Assembly (NCBI GenBank): GCA_900554215.1
Contig: USGG01000034.1
Location: 1-19,328, forward strand
DNA: 19,328 nt
Reading direction: 5' to 3'
Source of the DNA: an uncultured Megasphaera sp.
Lineage (GTDB): Bacteria; Bacillota; Negativicutes; Veillonellales; Megasphaeraceae
Below, piece after piece: positions 14,405-19,328 of the stretch; the stretch's first letter is position 1, and every line of letters starts with the position of its first letter. The notes below the pieces were generated by a model that made no database searches, was not told the origin of the DNA, and worked only from the letters and a program-made list of their open reading frames with translations. The translations under genes and the position numbers were made by a program.

Positions 14405-15511
14405 TCACCTGATAGGGCGGTACGCCTTGAAGTAGGCGTCGACGAAATTGGCGTTTTCGATAGCGTAGGCGTAGACCCGTTCGTTCGTGGCCTTGATGTC
14501 CTTCATGATGCCGATGAGGAGATCGACGGGATAGAGGGACAGGTATTCCATGAGGCGGTCTATCGCTTCGTCGGCCTGGCCGTCGTCTATGGCATCGTCT
14601 AAGCGGCGGAGGATATTCTTGGCCGCCAGGTACAGGCGCGTGTGGCTTTCGCCGGCAACGCGCTCTGCCAGGGACGGGTTCAGGGCTGAGCCGGAGAACA
14701 CGTCGTCGTAGCCGATGAGGGGCTGGGCGTCCGATTCGATGAAGTTTACAAATTCTTCGGCGATGAGCTTGCCTACGTTGCCGCGGATGACGTTGAAGAA
14801 TACAGCCTTCGGCACGTCGCCCTGCTGCGTGTAGAGCTTATACAGGTCGGAAATGCGCTCGTAGCTGCGCGGCGTGGCGTTGATGTCGCCGTCGTTGTGC
14901 TTATCCAGGTATTCCGGGAAGGTGGAAATAAATTCCATGACCTTCGGGTCGATGCCGGCGTCGGCGGCCCAGTCCAGCCACTGCAGGTAGTCCGCTTCCA
15001 TATACAGCCAGACGAAGCGGTTTTCCTGGGCGGCGTCCATGGCGACGGCTTCGTAGTCGTATGAGTCGGCCGGATTCATGGCGGCGACGATGCGCACGTC
15101 CTTCGACAGGACGTAGCCGTTGATTTCCCTGTTGAGGATGAGGTTCATCAATTCCTGCTGCACGGCGTGCTCGCAGCGGTTGATTTCGTCGATAAATAAT
15201 AGTACGGTGCCGCCGGCGGCGATGACCTCGTCGATGGCCCGCAGCTTATGATGGACGGCGTAGACCGTCGTCTTTTCTTCGACGGCCTGCCCCGCGTCGT
15301 CGCGGCGCGTGTAGGATTCGATTGTCGGCAGGCCGCCGATTTCCCCTTCCTTCAGGAGGTTGCCGTCGATATTGATGAGGGTCCAGCCGTGTTTCTCCGC
15401 CAGCTGGTGAGCCAGGGAGGTCTTGCCGATGCCGGTCTCGCCGACGAGAAGGGGCACTTCGCCGGCAGCCAGGACTAATTCTACGCTTCGTAAGGTGTCG
15501 ATAAAATTCAT
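14405..15511 (-). CDS. MoxR-type AAA+ ATPase (AAA_5)
   Basis: This 368-residue ATPase has Walker A GETGIGKT (residues 24-31), Walker B LLFIDE (104-109) followed by INRCEHAVQQELMNLI, sensor-1 N146 in AAMNP, an ENR segment (R165) that may serve as the arginine finger, and a TPRSYERIS sensor-2 helix. This order is that of MoxR-like, dynein-related AAA_5 proteins, which assemble as hexamers and work with a VWA partner. The downstream VWA gene starts 4 nt after the stop. The upstream repeat-protein gene ends 9 nt before the start, within which AGGAG is the ribosome binding site. The C-terminal third (NPSLAERVAGESHTRLYLAA onward) is helical. The cassette composition suggests one complex of all three proteins. 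Confidence 0.9.
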   Translation of the reverse strand: MNFIDTLRSVELVLAAGEVPLLVGETGIGKTSLAHQLAEKHGWTLINIDGNLLKEGEIGGLPTIESYTRRDDAGQAVEEKTTVYAVHHKLRAIDEVIAAGGTVLLFIDEINRCEHAVQQELMNLILNREINGYVLSKDVRIVAAMNPADSYDYEAVAMDAAQENRFVWLYMEADYLQWLDWAADAGIDPKVMEFISTFPEYLDKHNDGDINATPRSYERISDLYKLYTQQGDVPKAVFFNVIRGNVGKLIAEEFVNFIESDAQPLIGYDDVFSGSALNPSLAERVAGESHTRLYLAAKNILRRLDDAIDDGQADEAIDRLMEYLSLYPVDLLIGIMKDIKATNERVYAYAIENANFVDAYFKAYRPIR

Positions 15512-15520
15512 GATAGTCTC

Positions 15521-16318
15521 CTATTTTATGGTTAATTTTTCGTCTACTGTGATTTTTTTGGCCTTGGCGCTGCCCCACTGGTCGACGAACAGGACCTTGT
15601 CGACGGGGCTCATGTCCAGGGCGCTGCAGTTAATAAAGGCACGGACGTACGGCTCCGGTACGTCGTCCTGAGACAGGACACGCCGCAGCACTTCTTTGAG
15701 CTCGTCCCGGCTGATGACGCAGTCCTTGGGCACGTATTTCATGACCATCGGGTTGAGGGCGAAGAAGGACAGCATTTGTTCCTTCGTCGGATGGGAGAGG
15801 AGCAGGACGGCCTGCTCGGCCTTCTGGACGGCGGCGAAGACTGCCGACGGGGCCGGGGACTCGATATAGCGCAGGGCCTCGTAGTTTTCGGCGACGGCTG
15901 CTTCCTGAACAGCTGCGCTGGGGTTCTTGATGTATTTTACGGCGTCGTAATTCTTGCGCACAGCCTGCAGCTGCAGCTCTTCGCTGGGGTTGGGGATGTA
16001 GCGGATGGCCCATCCCGACTGGGAGAGGGCCGCCTGAATGAGGGCCGGCGACGGGTTTTCCACGTAGGCCAGGTTGTTCCAGCCGCTCTGCACGGCATGG
16101 AGCAGCAGGTCTTCCGGCGGATTGTCGATGAACTGGATGGCCCGCGCCGTATTGGCGATGGCCGCTTCTTCCATCTCCCGCGTCGGATTGTCGATGTACT
16201 GGAGGGCCAGGCCGTTGGTCTGGACGGCGAGGAGCTTCATAGCGTCGGTCGGGTTTTCTATGCGAGCGATGACGTAGGGGTTGTTCCGTATCATCTTCAT
16301 GTATTTTTCAGTTTCCAT
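15521..16318 (-). CDS. tandem 22-residue repeat protein (DUF4116-like), partner of the AAA/VWA pair
   Basis: This 265-residue protein has no signal peptide or membrane segment. Its core is a tandem repeat of exact 22-residue period: the Asn-Pro, Ser-Pro or His-Pro pair falls at residues 22, 44, 66, 88, 110, 132, 154 and 176 without any indel. Each unit reads roughly NPS-x5-AAV-x5-AI-x-YI, which is the pattern of DUF4116 repeats and predicts two short helices per unit forming a curved solenoid. The C-terminal 85 residues do not repeat (VPKDCVISRDELKEVLRRVL, then VDQWGSAKAKKITVDEKL). A solenoid encoded first in an operon with a MoxR ATPase and a VWA protein could select the substrate, which is inference. 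The ATG has AAGGAAG upstream. Confidence 0.8.
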   Translation of the reverse strand: METEKYMKMIRNNPYVIARIENPTDAMKLLAVQTNGLALQYIDNPTREMEEAAIANTARAIQFIDNPPEDLLLHAVQSGWNNLAYVENPSPALIQAALSQSGWAIRYIPNPSEELQLQAVRKNYDAVKYIKNPSAAVQEAAVAENYEALRYIESPAPSAVFAAVQKAEQAVLLLSHPTKEQMLSFFALNPMVMKYVPKDCVISRDELKEVLRRVLSQDDVPEPYVRAFINCSALDMSPVDKVLFVDQWGSAKAKKITVDEKLTIK

Positions 16319-16357
16319 AGAACGCTTCCTTTTCTTCAGATACTATAAAACAATACA

Positions 16358-16379
16358 ATGGGCGTATGGTAAGGCCCAT
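16358..16379 (-). repeat. inverted repeat upstream of the repeat-AAA-VWA operon
   Basis: ATGGGC (16358-16363) and GCCCAT (16374-16379) flank a 10-nt spacer, about 40 nt before the start of the repeat-protein gene. It could be an operator or a leader hairpin. No clear promoter could be assigned in the gap, although TATAGT on the minus strand (16343-16348 region) is a possible -10 box. Confidence 0.35.
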
Positions 16380-16396
16380 ACATGATTATATTAAAC

Positions 16397-16444
16397 AAAA
16401 AAAAACAGGCCTGCAACTACATTTTGAAAAATGCGTTGGGCCTG
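16397..16444 (-). terminator. intrinsic terminator of the secreted-protein gene
   Basis: On the minus strand a long interrupted stem (outer arms CAGGCC and GGCCTG, 16406-16411 with 16439-16444; inner CATTTT with AAAATG) is followed by nine T residues (the A-run at 16397-16405). It lies 14 nt after the stop of the secreted-protein gene and separates that gene from the AAA/VWA operon. Confidence 0.85.
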
Positions 16445-16458
16445 CTGTCAAGGGCGGC

Positions 16459-16938
16459 TTATTTCCGTATCAGCGCCGCTGCGCGATGGATGTTGATGAA
16501 CGTTCCCATGACGTCGCGGAGGCGGAGGGGATCGGCCGATGTATTGACGTAAAAAGATTGGCCGTCCGGCGCGTATACGCCGGTCAGGGTGCTGTCGAAG
16601 GAATAGGACTGCTCCCGCTTATTGGCGTGGAACGACGCCTTGTATTCGTTGATCTGGCGAATCAGCCGGCCCGATTGATAGGCTTCGGCGTCTAAGGGGG
16701 CGGCATACGTTTCGACGTAGAGGGTGCAGGACAGGTTTTCGAGGCTGTTGGGATAATCCATGGTCTGAATGGCCTGAATGGTATTGATATCGACGTAGAC
16801 GACGCTGTCGTTCTGGGCGCTGACGACGCGGTAGCGGTCGGGCGACTGGAGCAGCGTGTCCGAATCCATCGCCTGGGACGCAGCGGAACCAGCTAGGAGC
16901 AGGAACGACAGGGATAAGAGGGAGAGAAGTTTTTTCAT
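16459..16938 (-). CDS. small secreted protein of unknown function
   Basis: I do not recognise the family with certainty. The 159-residue protein starts with a clear Sec signal peptide (MKKLLSLLSLSFLLLAGSAA, cleavage probably after SQA near residue 23). It has no lipobox cysteine, so it should be released or held at the outer surface. The mature part is about 135 residues with alternating hydrophobic residues (SVVYVDINTIQAIQ; CTLYVETYAAP; SFDSTLTGVYAPDGQSFYVN), suggesting a small beta-rich domain with one cysteine. The pattern of YVD, a central KAS and a late YAPDGQ is loosely like the surface-adhesin E type domain, but this is weak. It has its own terminator and probably its own promoter, so it is a single-gene unit. 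Confidence 0.7.
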   Translation of the reverse strand: MKKLLSLLSLSFLLLAGSAASQAMDSDTLLQSPDRYRVVSAQNDSVVYVDINTIQAIQTMDYPNSLENLSCTLYVETYAAPLDAEAYQSGRLIRQINEYKASFHANKREQSYSFDSTLTGVYAPDGQSFYVNTSADPLRLRDVMGTFINIHRAAALIRK

Positions 16939-16977
16939 AGGGCTTCATCCTTTCTTCAGAGCGTATAGTATAAGAGA

Positions 16978-16992
16978 ATTATACATATTGTA
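16978..16992 (-). promoter_or_regulatory. possible -10 elements for the secreted-protein gene
   Basis: On the minus strand TATAAT (16978-16983) lies about 40 nt before the start codon. A second candidate, TACAAT (16987-16992), is preceded by TGG as in extended -10 promoters. No good -35 box accompanies either, so the exact promoter is unclear. The stretch 16993-17068 shows nothing else I can name. Confidence 0.4.
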
Positions 16993-17068
16993 CCATACTC
17001 CAGAAGAAACGCAACGTCGGAAACGGTCGGGGCATGGCAGCGCCCGGCGGGAAAATGGAAGAAATATA

Positions 17069-17097
17069 TTGAAAAATATATAAAGAATAGATATAAT
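17069..17097 (+). promoter_or_regulatory. sigma-A promoter of the second LysR gene
   Basis: TTGAAA (17069-17074) and TATAAT (17092-17097) are 17 bp apart, giving a predicted start near 17104. The transcript would carry an untranslated leader of about 180 nt before the LysR start at 17283. Confidence 0.78.
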
Positions 17098-17110
17098 GGC
17101 AAGGTATTGT

Positions 17111-17155
17111 AAACGTCTGCGTGGGAACGCATCAGTCCCGATAACTAAGGCGTTT
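17111..17155 (+). promoter_or_regulatory. candidate structured RNA element in the LysR leader
   Basis: Close to the predicted transcript start, TGCGT (17118-17122) and ACGCA (17127-17131) form a hairpin whose whole loop, GGGA (17123-17126), is complementary to TCCC (17136-17139), so an H-type pseudoknot is possible. Outer segments AAACG (17111-17115) and CGTTT (17151-17155) can enclose it. The element does not match any riboswitch class I can recall from its conserved bases. It could be a regulatory leader, or just the folding of a LysR operator region. Confidence 0.35.
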
Positions 17156-17163
17156 TCAGCCGT

Positions 17164-17179
17164 ATTCCACTTGCGGAAT
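17164..17179. promoter_or_regulatory. inverted repeat with LysR-box geometry
   Basis: ATTCC (17164-17168), a 6-nt spacer, and GGAAT (17175-17179) form a perfect inverted repeat. T17165 and A17177 satisfy T-N11-A. It lies downstream of the predicted promoter and could mediate autorepression, or be a second hairpin of the leader. Confidence 0.42.
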
Positions 17180-17282
17180 CAAGGAAAATATCATAAAATA
17201 CTCCTATGGAAAACGTAAATCCGTAATGTTGAATGGAGTTCTTGATGACCATATTGTAGTATACGGGAAAGGATTGGTTCAT

Positions 17283-18158
17283 ATGTTAGATTTTCGTATC
17301 CATACATTTTTATGCGTTTGCCGCCACATGAATTATACGAAGGCTGCCGCCGAATTGCAGATTACGCAGCCTGCCGTATCGCAGCATATCCGGCATTTGG
17401 AAAAAGAGTACCAGACTAAATTGTTCGACTACACGGGCAAGCGGCTGGAACTGACCCAGGCCGGTCAAATTCTGCTCAACGCGGCGACGACGATCAGCCA
17501 TGACAACGTCATGCTCAAGCAGCGCCTCCAGGACCTGCAGCAAAACAATAAATCCGTCGCCTTCGGGGCGACCCATACGATCGGCGAATTCGAGATCATC
17601 GACCGCCTGGCCGATTTTCTCCACGAGCACGTCGACGTGAACATCCGGATGAAGATCGCCGATACGGACAAGCTGCTGAAAGCCGTCGACGAGGGGATTA
17701 TTGATTTCGCCATCGTCGAAGGGTTCTTCGACCAGGATCAGTACGAAACGCTGCTGTTTTCCAACGAGCCGCTCATCGCCGTATGCGGACCCGATTACGA
17801 CGCGCCGTCGGAGATGTCTTTGGCCGACTTGATGCGCTATCGGCTCATCGTCAGGGAAAAAAGCGCCGGTACCCGGGAGCTTCTGGAACGGAGCCTGGCC
17901 GAGCACAGCCTGACGATTTCCGATTTTCCCTTTCGGCATGAAGTGGGAAGCCCCCAGGCCGTAAAGGGACTGACGTGCCGCAACTGCGGCGTTGCCTTTT
18001 TATATGAAAAGTCCGTGCGGCAGGAAGTAAACGACGGACGGCTTAAAGAAATCGCTATCCGCGATTTTTCCGTTACTCACGCCGTGACGTTTTTGTGGCG
18101 TAAAGGCAGTATGTACAGCGCGATGTTCCGCCAGATGTACAATCAGCTCAAAGGCTGA
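17283..18158 (+). CDS. LysR-family transcriptional regulator, CysL-like
   Basis: This 291-residue regulator has an N-terminal winged helix-turn-helix (HMNYTKAAAELQITQPAVSQ as the recognition element, KRLELTQAGQILLNAA as the wing) and a C-terminal effector-binding domain. The segment RYRLIVREKSAGTRELLE resembles the CysL-type effector domain, which senses sulfur or nitrogen metabolites in some relatives; the ligand here is unknown. I chose ATG 17283, with AAAGGA (17268-17273) 9 nt upstream. An open start at 17226 adds 19 residues that do not belong to the family. The gene ends 61 nt before an IscU-like gene on the same strand, so the regulator may control that locus. Confidence 0.9.
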   Translation: MLDFRIHTFLCVCRHMNYTKAAAELQITQPAVSQHIRHLEKEYQTKLFDYTGKRLELTQAGQILLNAATTISHDNVMLKQRLQDLQQNNKSVAFGATHTIGEFEIIDRLADFLHEHVDVNIRMKIADTDKLLKAVDEGIIDFAIVEGFFDQDQYETLLFSNEPLIAVCGPDYDAPSEMSLADLMRYRLIVREKSAGTRELLERSLAEHSLTISDFPFRHEVGSPQAVKGLTCRNCGVAFLYEKSVRQEVNDGRLKEIAIRDFSVTHAVTFLWRKGSMYSAMFRQMYNQLKG

Positions 18159-18219
18159 GGGACGCGTCGCTGATTCATGATGTAGTAGTTTCTATGTTTT
18201 CTGAAAGGGTGAAATATCA

Positions 18220-18912
18220 ATGTTATATTCGACAGAAGTAAAGAATATGTGTCCCGTGAAAAAGGGCGCGTATCACGGCCCGGCGCCGATTCCTGAAGAA
18301 GGCAAATGGGTGCAGGTCAAGGAAATTAAGGATATCAGCGGTCTGACCCACGGCGTAGGTTGGTGCGCTCCCCAGCAGGGCGCCTGCAAGCTGACGCTGA
18401 ACGTAAAGGACGGCATCATCGAAGAAGCCCTCGTAGAAACCCTCGGCTGCTCCGGCATGACCCATTCGGCAGCGATGGCTTCGGAAATCCTGCCGGGCAA
18501 GACGCTCCTCGAAGCGCTGAATACCGACTTGGTATGCGACGCTATCAACGTAGCTATGCGCCAGCTCTTCCTGCAGATCGTATACGGCCGCACGCAGACG
18601 GCCTTCTCCGAAGGCGGCCTTCCCATCGGCGCCAGCTTGGAAGACCTGGGCAAGGGCCTGCGCAGCCAGGTCGGCACGATGCTCGGCACGAAAGCTAAGG
18701 GCACGCGCTATCTGGAAATGACCGAAGGCTATGTCACCCGCATGGCTCTCGACGAAGAAAACCAGGTCATCGGCTATGAATTCATCCACCTCGGCAAGAT
18801 GATGGACGCTATCAAAAAAGGCGTAGAACCGGCCCAGGCCATGGAAGACGCCAAAGGCCATTACGGCCGCTTTGACGAAGCAGCTTCGTATATCGATCCG
18901 AGAAAAGAATAA
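18220..18912 (+). CDS. IscU/NifU-like iron-sulfur cluster assembly scaffold protein
   Basis: This 230-residue cytoplasmic protein shows an IscU-like core: C56 (QQGACKLTLNVKDGIIEEA), C77 (ETLGCSGMTHSAAMASEILPG) and C106 (NTDLVCDAINVAMRQL) sit like the three cluster-binding cysteines of IscU. The aspartate that follows the first of these in IscU (ACGD) is absent; lysine is found instead. Two further cysteines, C11 and C49, lie in an N-terminal extension. The C-terminal third (YLEMTEGYVTRMALDEENQV, then AIKKGVEPAQAMEDAKGHYG) has no IscU counterpart. The pairing with a GGGtGRT protein 12 nt downstream is characteristic of anaerobes. Whether it builds, stores or senses clusters is unknown. AAAGGGTG (18204-18210) precedes the ATG. 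Confidence 0.85.
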   Translation: MLYSTEVKNMCPVKKGAYHGPAPIPEEGKWVQVKEIKDISGLTHGVGWCAPQQGACKLTLNVKDGIIEEALVETLGCSGMTHSAAMASEILPGKTLLEALNTDLVCDAINVAMRQLFLQIVYGRTQTAFSEGGLPIGASLEDLGKGLRSQVGTMLGTKAKGTRYLEMTEGYVTRMALDEENQVIGYEFIHLGKMMDAIKKGVEPAQAMEDAKGHYGRFDEAASYIDPRKE

Positions 18913-18924
18913 GGAGGGCTCATC

Positions 18925-19328
18925 ATGGAATTGTTTGAAAGCTACGACAGAAGAATAGATAAAATCCTCGGCGTGCTGAAAGAATACGGCATCGGCAGCG
19001 TGGAAGAATGCCGCGACATCTGCGCCGCCGCAGGCATCGATCCGTATCAGATCGTAAAGACCGTTCAGCCTATCGCCTTTGAAAACGCCGGCTGGGCCTA
19101 TACGGTAGGCGCGGCCATCGCCATCAAGAAGAACGCCCGCACGGCTGTAGAAGCGGCGAAAGCTATCGGCGAAGGCCTGCAGGCCTTCTGTATTCCCGGC
19201 TCCGTCGCCGACGACCGCAAGGTAGGCTTGGGCCACGGCAACCTGGCGGCTATGCTGCTCCAGGACGAAACGCAGTGCTTCTGCTTCCTCGCCGGCCACG
19301 AATCCTTCGCCGCCGCTGAGGGCGCCAT
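18925..19328 (+). CDS. GGGtGRT protein, 5' part (runs off the window)
   Basis: The first 134 codons of an open frame are present and the 3' end is beyond the window. The N-terminus (MELFESYDRRIDKILGVLKE), the middle FENAGWAYTVGAAIAIKK, and EGLQAFCIPGSVADDRKVGL and GHGNLAAMLL, CFCFLAGHESFAAAEGA, all match the GGGtGRT family found in anaerobic bacteria. The name-giving glycine-rich motif lies in the C-terminal part, which is not visible. The family's function is not established. Its constant neighbour, the IscU-like protein, suggests an iron-sulfur role. AAGGAGGG (18911-18918) gives a strong ribosome binding site, and the gene is probably co-transcribed with the scaffold gene. Confidence 0.9.
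   Translation, partial: MELFESYDRRIDKILGVLKEYGIGSVEECRDICAAAGIDPYQIVKTVQPIAFENAGWAYTVGAAIAIKKNARTAVEAAKAIGEGLQAFCIPGSVADDRKVGLGHGNLAAMLLQDETQCFCFLAGHESFAAAEGA

Noticed and set aside
13375..14412. A 345-codon open frame on the plus strand opposite the VWA gene
   Set aside because: Antisense shadow of a protein with intact VWA motifs; its translation is V/D/G-rich with no recognisable domain.
15740..16255. DNA repeats that might look like a CRISPR or satellite array
   Set aside because: The 66-nt periodicity is that of a 22-residue protein repeat; the DNA units are diverged and there are no constant repeats with unique spacers.
18223..19299. A 358-codon open frame on the minus strand at the right end
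   Set aside because: Antisense of the IscU-like and GGGtGRT genes, both of which are recognised families with strong ribosome binding sites.

Overview
This window looks like chromosome from a moderately high-GC anaerobic member of the Firmicutes, most likely a Megasphaera-like member of the Negativicutes. That assignment is an inference. It rests on strong AGGAGG-type ribosome binding sites, low-GC intergenic regions between GC-rich genes, a Bacillus-like order of housekeeping genes, methionine gamma-lyase, and an IscU-like protein followed by a GGGtGRT protein, a pair typical of strict anaerobes. I see no mobile element, CRISPR array, rRNA or tRNA.

Region 1 (1-4415, + strand) is a tightly packed housekeeping operon: the 3' end of a TrmN6/YabB tRNA methyltransferase that carries an unexpected TPR motif, then rsmI, metG, tatD and a small TIGR04076-type protein. 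The order matches yabB-yabC-metS-yabD of Bacillus subtilis. A stand-alone metallo-beta-lactamase-fold hydrolase follows (4501-5484) and ends at a bidirectional terminator.

Region 2 (5547-9439) has methionine gamma-lyase (- strand) divergent from a LysR regulator, followed by an NhaC-family transporter. The two intergenic regions carry several perfect inverted repeats. I read the three genes as a likely methionine or sulfur amino acid uptake and degradation module.

Region 3 (9506-12919) holds a DeoR regulator, a DUF1537 four-carbon acid sugar kinase and a PdxA2-type dehydrogenase. Together these would convert D-threonate or D-erythronate to dihydroxyacetone phosphate. The two transcription units have separate promoters, but both have the same AACATAAAA-rich element just downstream of the -10 box, which is a good candidate for the DeoR operator.

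Region 4 (12994-16318, - strand) is a three-gene cassette: a protein made of exact 22-residue repeats, a MoxR-type AAA+ ATPase and a DUF2201/VWA protein whose HExxH motif is degenerate. It is the least understood system here. Upstream of it lies a small secreted protein of unknown function.

Region 5 (17069-19328, + strand) has a LysR regulator with a clear promoter and a leader of about 180 nt that can fold into a pseudoknot-like structure. It is followed by an IscU/NifU-like protein and the start of a GGGtGRT protein, which runs off the window.
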